This document shows, piece by piece, positions 8,901-17,613 of a stretch of 64,000 nucleotides of DNA (position 1 is the stretch's first letter; each line of letters starts with the position of its first letter). The position numbers and the translations under genes are program-made. This DNA is from Azoarcus sp. L1K30 (GTDB lineage: Bacteria; Pseudomonadota; Gammaproteobacteria; Burkholderiales; Rhodocyclaceae): contig NZ_JAGRRD010000001.1 in assembly GCF_018122735.1 (NCBI RefSeq), positions 4,894,533-4,958,532 on the forward strand. The letters run 5' to 3'. The notes below the pieces were generated by a model. That model was not told the DNA's origin. It did not search any database and saw only the letters and a program-made list of their open reading frames with translations.

Positions 8901-11270
8901 ATGAACACACACGATTCGGGCTCTCCCGGTCACACCGGGCATGCCACCGATTGCCAGCATGAGCACTCCGCCAAGCCGTTCAAGGACCCGGTTTGCGGCA
9001 TGATCGTCGTGCCCGGCACCAACAGGCCGAGCACCGAGCACGATGGCCAGACCTACCATTTCTGCTCCAGCAAGTGCCACGAAAAGTTCGTGGCCGATCC
9101 GGCGCGCTACCTCACCGGCGCGCACGCGCCGGCCGAACCGGCCCCCAAGGGTATGAAATATACCTGCCCGATGCACCCCGAGATCGTGCGCGATGCGCCC
9201 GGCGAGTGCCCGAAGTGCGGCATGGCGCTGGAGCCGATGGGTGTGCCGACCGAGGATGCCGGACCGCCCCCGGAGTTGATCGACTTCCGGCGCCGCTTCC
9301 GGGTCGGTGCCGTGCTTACCGTCCCACTGCTGATCCTGACCATGGGCCCGATGGTGGGACTGGGCTTCCTGCGCGAGATGTTTGGCGAGCGTGCGGCACA
9401 GTGGGCCGAGCTGCTGCTGGGCTCCCCGGTCATCCTGTGGGCCGGTTGGCCGTTCCTCGAGCGCGGCGTCAGATCAGTGATCAGCCGCAGCCTCAACATG
9501 TTCACGCTGATCTCGCTCGGCGTGGGGTCAGCCTACCTGTTCAGCGTGGCGGCGGTACTGTTGCCCGACATCTTCCCGGCGGGTTTCAGGGATGCCGAGG
9601 GCCATGTCGGGGTGTACTTCGAGGCCGGCGCGGTTATTGTGGTGCTGGTGCTGCTCGGTCAGTTGATGGAGTTGGGCGCGCGCGAACGCACCGGCTCGGC
9701 GATCCGCGCGCTGCTCGATCTGGCCCCGAAGACGGCGCGCATCATCCGCGCCGACGATCGCGAAGAAGAGATCCCGCTCGAGGATGTCGCGGTGGGCGAC
9801 CGCTTGCGGGTGCGCCCCGGCGACAAGGTGCCAGTCGATGGCGTGGTCGTCGAAGGGCGCTCGTCGATCGACGAATCGATGCTCTCCGGCGAGTCCGTGC
9901 CGGTCGAGAAAACCGAAGGCGACGCCGTTACCGGCGCGACGATCAACGGCACCGGCTCACTCATCATCGAAGCCAAACGGGTCGGCGCCGACACCCTGTT
10001 GTCGCAGATTGTCGACATGGTGGCCAACGCGCAGCGCTCTCGCGCACCGATCCAGAAGCTCGCCGATTCGGTGGCGGGCAAATTCGTCCCGGCCGTGCTC
10101 GCTATTGCGGTGATGGCCTTTGTCGGGTGGGCCGTCTGGGGGCCGACGCCCGCACTGGCCTATGCATTGGTGTCCGCTGTGGCGGTGCTGATCATCGCCT
10201 GCCCATGCGCGTTGGGGCTCGCCACGCCGATGTCGATCATGACCGCGACCGGCCGCGGTGCCCAGGCGGGCGTGCTGATCAAGAACGCCGAGGCGCTGGA
10301 GCGCTTCGCCAAGGTCGATGTCCTGATCGTGGACAAGACCGGCACGCTCACTGTGGGAAAGCCCAGACTGGTCGAGGTACTGCCCGCGGCGGGATACGAC
10401 GGGGACGAGGTGCTATTTCTGGCGGCCAGCCTGGAGCGTGCTTCCGAGCACCCGCTGGCCGAAGCGATTGTGAGTGGCGCGGAAGCGCGCGGCATTTCCC
10501 TGGCCAAGACGGAGGCGTTTGCGGCTTTCACCGGCAAGGGCGTCAAGGGTACCGTCGATGGCAGGGCCGTGGCGTTGGGGAATGCCAGACTGCTCGAGGA
10601 AATGGGTGTGGACGGCTACCGGGACATGGCTGAAGCCAATCGCCGTCGCGATCAGGGCGAGACCGTGATGTTCGTGCTGATCGGCAACGAAGTTGCCGGT
10701 CTGGTCAGCGTGGCCGATCCGATCAAGGACAGTACACCGGAGGCTCTGAAGGCCTTGCACGAACTGGGGCTGCGCATTGTCATGGCCACCGGCGACAACG
10801 AACGCACCGCGCGCGCAGTGGCTGCACGCCTCGGCATCGACGAGATTCGCGCTGACGTGCTGCCGGCAGACAAGGCGCGTATTGTCACGGAACTGCAGGC
10901 GGCTGGGCACAAGGTGGCAATGGCGGGTGACGGCGTCAACGACGCGCCGGCGCTGGCTCAAGCCGACGTTGGCATCGCGATGGGTACAGGCGCTGACGTG
11001 GCCATCGAGAGTGCCGGTTTTACCCTGGTCAAGGGCGAACTGACCGGCATCGTGCGTGCGCGGAAACTGTCGGTCGCCACCATGCGCAACATCCGTCAGA
11101 ACCTGTTTTTTGCCCTGGTGTACAACGCCGCCGGGGTGCCGGTGGCCGCCGGGGTGCTCTACCCCTTCCTCGGCATCCTTATCTCCCCCATCTTTGCCGC
11201 CGTGGCCATGAGCATGTCATCCGTCTCGGTTGTTGCCAACGCTTTGCGCTTGCGGCGCGTCGATATCTGA
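8901..11270 (+). CDS. copA: Copper-exporting P1B-type ATPase (CopA-like) with YHS and metal-binding N-terminus
   Basis: Inner-membrane heavy-metal ATPase of 789 aa, predicted to export Cu(I). A His-rich start is followed by a YHS domain (DPVCGMIV ... [12 protein letters not shown], about residues 28-65) and a zinc-ribbon-like module ([10 protein letters not shown]...[12 protein letters not shown], about 93-118) in place of the usual HMA domain. The core has SGES in the actuator domain, the membrane motif CPC ([13 protein letters not shown]), the phosphorylation site DKTGTLT, the SEHPLAEAI His-Pro loop, ATGDN and [16 protein letters not shown]. The last helices carry YNAAGVP and [15 protein letters not shown], the Cu(I) signature. 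ATG 8901 is used because GGGGAG precedes it. It follows the buf operon. Confidence 0.93.
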   Translation: MNTHDSGSPGHTGHATDCQHEHSAKPFKDPVCGMIVVPGTNRPSTEHDGQTYHFCSSKCHEKFVADPARYLTGAHAPAEPAPKGMKYTCPMHPEIVRDAPGECPKCGMALEPMGVPTEDAGPPPELIDFRRRFRVGAVLTVPLLILTMGPMVGLGFLREMFGERAAQWAELLLGSPVILWAGWPFLERGVRSVISRSLNMFTLISLGVGSAYLFSVAAVLLPDIFPAGFRDAEGHVGVYFEAGAVIVVLVLLGQLMELGARERTGSAIRALLDLAPKTARIIRADDREEEIPLEDVAVGDRLRVRPGDKVPVDGVVVEGRSSIDESMLSGESVPVEKTEGDAVTGATINGTGSLIIEAKRVGADTLLSQIVDMVANAQRSRAPIQKLADSVAGKFVPAVLAIAVMAFVGWAVWGPTPALAYALVSAVAVLIIACPCALGLATPMSIMTATGRGAQAGVLIKNAEALERFAKVDVLIVDKTGTLTVGKPRLVEVLPAAGYDGDEVLFLAASLERASEHPLAEAIVSGAEARGISLAKTEAFAAFTGKGVKGTVDGRAVALGNARLLEEMGVDGYRDMAEANRRRDQGETVMFVLIGNEVAGLVSVADPIKDSTPEALKALHELGLRIVMATGDNERTARAVAARLGIDEIRADVLPADKARIVTELQAAGHKVAMAGDGVNDAPALAQADVGIAMGTGADVAIESAGFTLVKGELTGIVRARKLSVATMRNIRQNLFFALVYNAAGVPVAAGVLYPFLGILISPIFAAVAMSMSSVSVVANALRLRRVDI

Positions 11271-11277
11271 CGCGCAC

Positions 11278-11457
11278 GGATACACCACGCGTAACGAGGT
11301 ACCGGTCAGGGATGTCGTCCGTGACGTGATGGCCGTCGAGGGCTCCCGGTTCGATCCGAACGCCGTCGACGCGGTGCCTGACGAGCTGATGCGCGCATAT
11401 TCCGGGAGTGCCGCTCGCGCGGCGCCCGGGCACTATCGAATACCCACCTTGCGTTGA
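11278..11457 (+). pseudogene. Possible remnant of an HD-GYP domain C-terminus
   Basis: Directly after copA the plus strand can be read as GYTTRNEVPVRDVVRDVMAV followed by EGSRFDPNAVDAVPDELMRA, ending at a TGA at 11457. The G-x-FDP-x-x-VDA pattern is typical of the end of HD-GYP domains, but no start codon, HD or GYP motif is present. It overlaps the end of the cytochrome gene on the other strand. It may be a decayed fragment or chance. Confidence 0.22.
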
Positions 11458-11816
11458 TGCATGCGGACATAGGCCGTGATGTGTGCGACATCATCGGGCG
11501 ACAAACCGGGTACGGGCTTCATGTCGCCGAAGTTCCAATGATGGGCGCGCGAGCCGCTACCTACCGCGAGTTGAAACGCCATATCGCCGTGATGAGACGG
11601 TTCGTAGACCTTGTGCAGAAAGGGCGGGCCTTTTTCCGTCCCCTTCAAATCCGCGCCATGGCACGAGGCGCAGTTTTTCTCGTATAGCGTCTTGCCGGCG
11701 GCCGGATTCGGCATCAGGCCGGGCGATGGCCTGGGCACATCGAAGGTTTGCGCCGTTACACCGGCCGAAAGTGCCATCAGCGCAAGCAGCGAGGCAATAC
11801 CATGGGTTCTTTTCAT
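11433..11816 (-). CDS. Periplasmic single-haem c-type cytochrome
   Basis: Secreted protein of 127 aa: signal peptide MKRTHGIASLLALMALSAGVTA followed by a class I cytochrome c domain. The haem site is CASCH in GKTLYEKNCASCHGADLKGTEKGPPFL, and a downstream GDMKPVPGLSPDDVAHITAYVR supplies the likely distal Met ligand and C-terminal helix. ATG 11816 is preferred because GGAAG lies 5 bases upstream and the signal peptide then starts correctly. It is convergent with copA and downstream of the Met-rich gene on the same strand; possible electron-transfer partner in periplasmic copper handling, not demonstrable from sequence. Confidence 0.88.
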   Translation of the reverse strand: MKRTHGIASLLALMALSAGVTAQTFDVPRPSPGLMPNPAAGKTLYEKNCASCHGADLKGTEKGPPFLHKVYEPSHHGDMAFQLAVGSGSRAHHWNFGDMKPVPGLSPDDVAHITAYVRMHQRKVGIR

Positions 11817-12011
11817 GTCTGCTTCCATTCAGATCATTGCCGCTCCGCTCCGCCTCGCGGGAGCCGAGCAACAGGGGCACGGCGCCGGATCGGCACGCGT
11901 CTGTGTTCGTGGCTGTCCAGCGACACGGACCTGCGATCCCGGGTCTCGACCAGGTCATCGCAGCAGCGTCAGCCACGCGCGGCGTGCCGAACTTCACCGC
12001 TTCCGAAGGAC

Positions 12012-12464
12012 CTACCTCGACATCGGCATTGGCGGTACTCCGGCCCCTTGCATGCGTTGCATCATCATCTGCATCATGTCCATGCGCTGCTCCATGTTGT
12101 GCATGCGCACCCCCATGTCTGCCGGCGCTCCGCCGCCGCCCATCATTCCCATCATGGCCCCCCCCTGCATCATCGGGCAGTCCGCCGTGCCGCCACGCAG
12201 GTTCTGCGCCATGCCGATGTTTTCGCGCATGGTCAGCATGTGCTCTTCCATGGCCTGCGCCCGTTCCTGATCGGTTCTTGCGCCGGCAGCGCGCTGAAGC
12301 TGTGCCTGCATGATCTTGAGGTTGTCCTGCATGCGCTCGAACATGGCGCTGGCCGGCTTCTCGACCGCGTCGGCGCCGCGTACGGGATGGTGGTTCGAGT
12401 CCGCGAACGCCGGGGCTGCCAGGAGGGCGGACATTGCCAGGATTGTCATTGTCACGGTTTTCAT
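12012..12464 (-). CDS. Met-rich periplasmic protein, probably copper-related
   Basis: Secreted 150-residue protein with a signal peptide (MKTVTMTILAMSALLAAPAFA). The middle is a charged helix (ERMQDNLKIMQAQLQRAAG). The C-terminal half is very Met-rich: MMQGGAMMGMMGGGG, then RMHNMEQRMDMMQMMMQRMQ, plus one cysteine (TADCPMMQ). Met clusters of this type bind Cu(I) in periplasmic copper proteins such as PcoE/CopB-type regions. AGGGAG lies 9 bases before the ATG. A CusR/CopR-like palindrome is 70 bases upstream and the copA block is adjacent, so a copper-buffering role is the best inference. No named family was recognised. Confidence 0.8.
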   Translation of the reverse strand: MKTVTMTILAMSALLAAPAFADSNHHPVRGADAVEKPASAMFERMQDNLKIMQAQLQRAAGARTDQERAQAMEEHMLTMRENIGMAQNLRGGTADCPMMQGGAMMGMMGGGGAPADMGVRMHNMEQRMDMMQMMMQRMQGAGVPPMPMSR

Positions 12465-12532
12465 GTTGATGCTCCCTTTGACGACTGGCTTTCAGTTTAC
12501 GTCCGTCATCCCCACCAAACGCTGACCCGGAG

Positions 12533-12550
12533 ATGACATTGCTGTCATCT
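12533..12550 (-). promoter_or_regulatory. CusR/CopR-type copper box
   Basis: Perfect palindrome gatgaca-ttgc-tgtcatc. The half-sites ATGACA and TGTCAT are separated by four bases exactly as in the CusR/PcoR/CopR consensus (AATGACA-ANNT-TGTCATT). It lies about 70 bases upstream of the Met-rich protein start. No copRS two-component genes are in the window. Confidence 0.6.
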
Positions 12551-12706
12551 TCGGCGCGGTTCAATCTTCACTCTGGCCGCAGGCGGCGCTCAGTCGGTCA
12601 CCGTCGCGTGACGACCGTTCCGGCTTCCATGTGCTCCGGAACAAGGCAGGCGAAGTCGACGGAGCCCGACTTTTGACGGAGTATCGCCAGTTCCTGCATC
12701 AGCCTG

Positions 12707-13396
12707 TTAGCGCGGCAACACGACCCCGGGCAAGGTGGCCAGGCTTGACATCACGCCGTCCGGCATCGTCGGCAGGCATTCGGGGAGCTGGTTGAAACGA
12801 TTGCACCACATCACCCGGTAGCCATAGGCTTTGGCTGAGAACGCATCCCAGCTGTTGGACGAAATGAAGCAGCAGCGCCCTGCCGCGACCCCCAGATGCT
12901 TCTCGGGCAGGGCATAGACCAGTGGATGTGGCTTGAAAATGCCGACCTCTTCGACCGACAGGATCTTGTCGAAGAAGGGCTTGAGCCTGGCATTGGTAAC
13001 TGCCGCGGTCAGCATCGCCGGCGAGCCGTTGGACAGAATCACCAGACGCATACCGTCGTCCTTGAGCTGCCGCAGGGTCTCGGCCACTTCCGGATATGCC
13101 TGAATGCTCATGTAGGCGGCCATCAGTTGCACCTTGAGTTCGGCGCGGTCGAGGTCGAAGCTGGCCAGTGCAAAGCTCAGGGCCTCGCCGGTGACTTGCC
13201 AGAAATCCGCGTGGTGTCCTGCCAGCCCGCGCAACCAGGTGTACTGGAGCTGCTTTGCCCGCCACAAATCCAGCACTGGCTTCGCCTTGTCGCCCAGCGC
13301 CGACTCCGCACCTTCGGCCACGCTCGATATGTCGAACAGCGTGCCATAGGCATCGAAAACGCATGCTTCGATTCCCTTCAGTCGCAGTGCCGTCAT
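12707..13396 (-). CDS. (S)-2-haloacid dehalogenase, HAD type II
   Basis: HAD-superfamily hydrolase of 229 aa. The nucleophile motif is ACVFDAYGTLFD (first Asp attacks the substrate carbon). Motif II is VILSNGSP, motif III lysine lies in VGIFKPHP, and the type II haloacid dehalogenase signature SSNSWDAFSAKAYGYRVMWCNR is complete. ATG 13396 has GGAGAG 7 bases upstream. The family hydrolyses short 2-haloalkanoates such as chloroacetate to hydroxyacids; the natural substrate here is unknown. Neighbours do not form an obvious pathway with it. Confidence 0.88.
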   Translation of the reverse strand: MTALRLKGIEACVFDAYGTLFDISSVAEGAESALGDKAKPVLDLWRAKQLQYTWLRGLAGHHADFWQVTGEALSFALASFDLDRAELKVQLMAAYMSIQAYPEVAETLRQLKDDGMRLVILSNGSPAMLTAAVTNARLKPFFDKILSVEEVGIFKPHPLVYALPEKHLGVAAGRCCFISSNSWDAFSAKAYGYRVMWCNRFNQLPECLPTMPDGVMSSLATLPGVVLPR

Positions 13397-13445
13397 CGAT
13401 GAGCTCTCCGTTTCCGGTGTTGATGGTGTCCTGTCAATATCGTTC

Positions 13446-14357
13446 TCAATCACTATCCATCATCATGGCCTCGATTGGCGCGCGAGTGGCAGCGCCCTGA
13501 ATCACTCGCGCAATCAGATCGTTGTCGGCCTCGGGTTCGAGTTCGGCAGGGCCTCCCCTGCGTCCGGTGGGCACCGCAAGCGGACGCCCGTCATCTCCTG
13601 CTTGCAAATGGTATTCGCCTCCGCAGGAACGGCAATACAGGTCTTCCCCGATTCTGGCCTCGCGGCGTACCACGAGCGTCGGGCCACACATGACGCAGTG
13701 TTGTAAGGGTATGCCGTTGTCACTGTGTCCGGCAATATGGTCGAGTGCGCCTGCCTCGCCCAGCGCAATGAAGCGTGTTCCGAGTTCGGCGTCGAACTGC
13801 GTGCCGAGACGGCCGCGGATGATGTCGAGTGCCGTCTGAATAGGCATTCCCGCGCGATAGGGACGGGAACTGGTCATCGCATCGAATGCGTCGCAGATGC
13901 CGACGAGGCGGCCGTCGAGCGGAATCTCTTCACCTGCCAGCCCGTGAGGGTAGCCACGTCCGTCGGGTGTTTCATGGTGATGCAGTACTGCGGGCAGCAC
14001 CAGGGCCGCCAAGGGGTGTCCGGCCAGCATTCTGGCACCCACGTCCGGGTGGGTCCTGATCACGGCATATTCTTCATCGCTGAGCCGGTCTGCCTTGCGC
14101 AGGATTGCGTCGGGAATGCCGATCTTGCCAAGGTCGTGCAGGAAGCCGCCGATCTCGATACGGGCCAGCGCACCGCCGGTAATGCCCGCGGCCTCGGCCA
14201 GCAAGGCGGAATATCTCGACACCCGCCACAGATGGCCTCCGGTGTAGGGATCGCGCGCTTCCACGATCCACGCCATGACCAGAAGGCTTGCAAGCATCGG
14301 GGCAGAGGCGTTGGCCGGTGGGCTCGTGCGTGCGCGCATGAAATCGAATAGTCCCAT
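13446..14357 (-). CDS. HD-GYP domain protein with C-terminal four-cysteine ribbon
   Basis: Likely cyclic-di-GMP phosphodiesterase or binding protein of 303 aa, without a sensor domain. The HD signature is GGFLHDLGKIGIPDAILRK; the GYP signature is LHHHETPDGRGYPHGLAGEE; DAFDAMTSSRPYR follows. After the HD-GYP core there is a small Cys-rich module, HCVMCGPTLVV...YCRSCGGEYHL (two CxxC pairs about 20 residues apart), which looks like a zinc ribbon. The N-terminus (LLVMAWIVEARDPYTGGHLWRV) runs straight into the HD domain. It lies 4 bases after the glycosyltransferase stop on the same strand. Confidence 0.85.
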   Translation of the reverse strand: MGLFDFMRARTSPPANASAPMLASLLVMAWIVEARDPYTGGHLWRVSRYSALLAEAAGITGGALARIEIGGFLHDLGKIGIPDAILRKADRLSDEEYAVIRTHPDVGARMLAGHPLAALVLPAVLHHHETPDGRGYPHGLAGEEIPLDGRLVGICDAFDAMTSSRPYRAGMPIQTALDIIRGRLGTQFDAELGTRFIALGEAGALDHIAGHSDNGIPLQHCVMCGPTLVVRREARIGEDLYCRSCGGEYHLQAGDDGRPLAVPTGRRGGPAELEPEADNDLIARVIQGAATRAPIEAMMMDSD

Positions 14358-14361
14358 TTTC

Positions 14362-15030
14362 CTACTCCCTGATCGGCCGACGAGGCCATGTTGCGGCTGG
14401 CGGCCAAGGCTTGGGAGCCAGTCGCACCCAGGCCGGTGTGTCCACCCGCGTTGCGCTCAGCTGCGCGGTTTCGAGGCGCTCGGCCAGCGCCGCAAACGGC
14501 GCGTCCGCATGCAGCGGGATGCCCCCGGTCGCCAGAAATGCGGTGCGCGTCACGAAGATCGGATATTCGACACCGCAACGGCGATGATTCGTTCCTGTGT
14601 TCCGCAGTCGGGCGAGCAGACAACGCCAGGCGCTGCCACTGTAGCGTAGCCCGATACGTCCCCACTCGCAGCTGCTGCCATTCATGGCCTGATCGATCAG
14701 CTGGTCGACGAAGTCCGGCAGTACGACGCCCTGGCCGACCAGCAACAACACCCTGCCGCCGGCGAAGGCGGTAGCAACGTTGTATTGCATTGCGGGCGGC
14801 CCGGGTACCGAGATGGCACGCACGGCATGGCGCCGAGCCACTGCAAGCGTGTCGTCGGTGCTGCCGCCGTCGACGGCAAGCACCTCCACGCCACATCGGC
14901 GCAAGGGGCCGAGAAGCCGCAACTGCGCATAGGCCAGCGCGGCGTCGTTGAACACCGGGACGATGATCGACAGGCGCGGCGCGGAGGCGTCGGTTCCGGC
15001 ACCGGCATACGGAGGGAATGCGTCGTGCAT
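14362..15030 (-). CDS. TIGR04283-family glycosyltransferase 2, arsenosugar-type
   Basis: GT-A glycosyltransferase of 222 aa. Features: PRLSIIVPVFNDAALAYAQL at the start, then CGVEVLAVDGGSTDDTLAVA (nucleotide-binding VDGGSTDDT), AMQYNVATAFAGGRVLLLVG in place of the usual RALQMNAGA...LLFLHAD, and GVEYPIFVTRTAFLATGGIP. These match the TIGR04283 family often found with ArsS and TIGR04282. Compared with the family, the metal-binding HAD motif is replaced by VGQGVVLPD, so catalysis may be altered. It sits about 9 kb from arsS with the copper island between. Confidence 0.7.
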   Translation of the reverse strand: MHDAFPPYAGAGTDASAPRLSIIVPVFNDAALAYAQLRLLGPLRRCGVEVLAVDGGSTDDTLAVARRHAVRAISVPGPPAMQYNVATAFAGGRVLLLVGQGVVLPDFVDQLIDQAMNGSSCEWGRIGLRYSGSAWRCLLARLRNTGTNHRRCGVEYPIFVTRTAFLATGGIPLHADAPFAALAERLETAQLSATRVDTPAWVRLAPKPWPPAATWPRRPIRE

Positions 15031-15211
15031 GCGAACGTGTCCTTGCCGTGTTCAGGCGGCGCGCTCGCGCTCGTACGCCGAATGCCGGGCGAAGATCATG
15101 GTCAGATCGGTCATGCCGCTACTGCAAGCACCTGGCTGGCGTGCGTAAGGGGCGCGGGGCGCAAGCGGCTGCATGTCGGATCTCCGCAGACGGGGTTTTG
15201 CGCTTGGTCGT

Positions 15212-16345
15212 TCAGGCGGCGGAAATCCTTACGAAGCGCGCGATGAAGGCACGGTCGATGTGGTCTTTCAGATGCCACACCCAGTTTCCCTCGGCCGACC
15301 ATCGGCCCCATGACGCGATCGCATGGCGTGGCCCTGTCGCCAGCAGATAGAGCGAGCGGGGGTGCGGTCGATACGTTCGCAGCGCGTTGCCCTCGATGGT
15401 CGCTATCAGGTTGTGCGCGAGAATTGGTCCGGCGTGCACGGCATGTACGCCCGAGCGTGCCATGCGCACATCCGCGCGCGCGCAGGTGTCGCCTGCGGCG
15501 AAGACGTCGGCATGGGACAGGCTGCGGTGATGCGCGTCCACCAGAATGAAGCCGTGCGCATCGACCGCCAGCCCGCTGCGGCCGAGCCAGCCCAGCGCCC
15601 GCGCGCCGGTCGTGGCGATCACCTTGTGTGCCGGAAGCCGGGTGCCGCCGGCAAGCACCAGACCGGCATCGCCTGCGCTGGCGCGCGAACAGTGGAGCGC
15701 GATGTTGGTCTTGGCGAGCTGGCGCCGGGCACGGCGGATGACCCCTGGCGCGTGGTCTGGCAGCAATCCCGCTTCCGAAACAATCAGATCGATCTGCGCC
15801 GTGCTGCCGTCACGACGGAGTGCGTGGTTTGCCGCGAGCGCCAGTTCCACGCCGGCGGCACCTCCGCCGATCACGCTCAAGCGGAAATCCGGCGTTCGCG
15901 ACGCGGTGGCCAGCACCTGCGGCCATGCATCGAAGAAATCATCGAGGGGCTTCACCGGCAACAGGCGATCGCCCAGTGCCTGCAGACCGGAGGTATCGGT
16001 CTCGCTGCCCACATCGAGCGAAAGCAGGTCGTAGGCCATTGTGCGCCCATTGGCGAGGCGTATGTGGTGCCGGTCTGCATCCATGCCGAGAACATGCTCG
16101 GTGATCAGGGTCGCACCGGCGGCTTCAGCCAACGGACGCAGATCGATGCAGCACGCATTCAACGCGTAATGGCCGGCCATCCAGCCCGGCAGCATGCCGG
16201 AATAGTATTGAAAGGGCGTGGGGGTGACCAGTGTGATGCGCATGCCCGGCGGCTTTCCGCGCGCGAGCCGCTCCAGCACGGAGAGATGTGCATGTCCGCC
16301 ACCTGCGAGGACGAGATGCGTCACGTGCAGCGCTGCCCAAGGCAC
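15212..16345 (-). CDS. FAD-dependent pyridine nucleotide-disulphide oxidoreductase (SelD N-domain / NDH-2-like)
   Basis: Flavoprotein of 377 aa. The N-terminal FAD site is LVLAGGGHAHLSVLERL; then TPFQYYSGMLPGWMAGHY, a signature shared with the oxidoreductase domain fused to selenide water dikinase (SelD) in many bacteria. A second dinucleotide site is LSVIGGGAAGVELALA, and VDAHHRSLSHADVFAAGDTC is the C-terminal FAD motif. No SelD kinase domain follows, so this is the stand-alone form. The start is a GTG at 16345 with no strong ribosome site; a GTG eight codons later is possible. The electron acceptor is unknown. Confidence 0.8.
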   Translation of the reverse strand: MPWAALHVTHLVLAGGGHAHLSVLERLARGKPPGMRITLVTPTPFQYYSGMLPGWMAGHYALNACCIDLRPLAEAAGATLITEHVLGMDADRHHIRLANGRTMAYDLLSLDVGSETDTSGLQALGDRLLPVKPLDDFFDAWPQVLATASRTPDFRLSVIGGGAAGVELALAANHALRRDGSTAQIDLIVSEAGLLPDHAPGVIRRARRQLAKTNIALHCSRASAGDAGLVLAGGTRLPAHKVIATTGARALGWLGRSGLAVDAHGFILVDAHHRSLSHADVFAAGDTCARADVRMARSGVHAVHAGPILAHNLIATIEGNALRTYRPHPRSLYLLATGPRHAIASWGRWSAEGNWVWHLKDHIDRAFIARFVRISAA

Positions 16346-16484
16346 GACAACGGCAGACTAGGCCGGCTGCCGCACGGGGCGTGGGGTGGATCAGCTGGCA
16401 TATTCATGCCGGATCAGGGGTGATCCTTGCAGGGCAGCGTGGTCGCGAATCTACTGCCCGTGCGTCTACCCGTTCCCGCCCGGT

Positions 16485-17561
16485 TCATGTCGCCTCCGCC
16501 TGCCGTGCCAACCGCAATGCGAGTTCGCGCAGGGCCGCGCCGTCTTCCAGACCGTCGATGAAGCGCCGTGGTATGCCGGACAAGCCAGTCTGAGCACCGA
16601 TGAGCGCGCCGGTCAGCATGGCGCGGGACAGGTTCTGTCCGCCCCCGTTGATGGCGTGGAGCACGCCGGCTTCGAAGTCGGTGGAGAAACGCGCCCCCAG
16701 GTAATAGGCGGCGGGGAGCACATGGTAGATCGCACACGGCATTCCATAGACCAGTGACACCTTCCATGCGGGTTCGATGCAGACGCCGGGGTCTGCCGCT
16801 GCCTCGGCGATGAAGGACGGCGTCAGCAAGGCGTCCGGCGAGGCAAAGGAACCCGCCGTCGGGTGTTCCTCCCTGCCGGGGGGGTGCAGCCCGGCGCTGG
16901 TGACGGCGTGAAACGGAAGGGCGCCGGACTTCACCAGCCGCATCAGCTTTCCCGACAGCGTCGCATCCAGTGCTTCACCCTGCACCAACTGGGCCAGCAC
17001 GGCGCCGTAGGCCACTGTCATCGACACCAGCATCGGTTCGATCTGGGTCAACCGGGTGTTGCGTGCCACCGCATCCGCAAGGCGTGCGGGCTGCAGGGCG
17101 TAGCGCAGCGCAATGGCCAGCGTCCGCTCGATGGCCTCGGTGGTGTCGGCATGGCCGCCGCATTCACCCCAGGGCCTGCCCTGGTCCACCCTCAAACGCC
17201 AGGTCTCGCGGATCGACTGGCTCGTATAGCCGCCCGGCCCCTGCATCGGCGAGCCGTCCAGCAGAGGGAAGACGTCCTTGTCCATGCGACGGCAAAAATC
17301 GGCTTCGTCGTATTGGCCGCATTCGACCAGCGAATCCAGCGTGAGCCGCAGCAGAATGCCGGCCTGCGACAGCTCTCCGGCCCGCATGCCTGCATGGTAG
17401 CGGCCGGGCCTGGGGGTGGTGTAGCCGGAGATCCAGTCACCATGGTCGCGACGCAAGTCGTCCAGGTCGTAGTACCAGTGCGGTCCCAGTCCCAGCGCGT
17501 CGCCGATGAAGGCGCCCATCAGCGCGCCAGCGGCGCGGTCTTGAAAGCGTGAGTTGTCCAT
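16485..17561 (-). CDS. ADP-ribosylglycohydrolase-family protein, atypical metal site
   Basis: Protein of 358 aa in the DraG/ADP-ribosylglycohydrolase fold. The first metal-region motif is GALMGAFIGDALGLGPHWYYD. The motif in DraG that reads GGDTDT is here HAINGGGQNLSRAMLTGALIGAQTG, so the second pair of metal-binding aspartates is missing, as in J1-crystallin-like members. ADP-ribosyl hydrolysis is therefore doubtful. ATG 17561 is supported by GAGGA upstream and by the position of the family start. It follows the B12-binding radical SAM gene by 52 bases on the same strand and may share its transcript. Confidence 0.75.
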   Translation of the reverse strand: MDNSRFQDRAAGALMGAFIGDALGLGPHWYYDLDDLRRDHGDWISGYTTPRPGRYHAGMRAGELSQAGILLRLTLDSLVECGQYDEADFCRRMDKDVFPLLDGSPMQGPGGYTSQSIRETWRLRVDQGRPWGECGGHADTTEAIERTLAIALRYALQPARLADAVARNTRLTQIEPMLVSMTVAYGAVLAQLVQGEALDATLSGKLMRLVKSGALPFHAVTSAGLHPPGREEHPTAGSFASPDALLTPSFIAEAAADPGVCIEPAWKVSLVYGMPCAIYHVLPAAYYLGARFSTDFEAGVLHAINGGGQNLSRAMLTGALIGAQTGLSGIPRRFIDGLEDGAALRELALRLARQAEAT

Positions 17562-17613
17562 GGTGTCGTCCTCGTCTGATCGGTTTCGACCGAAGCACGT
17601 CCGGCCCGCGCTG

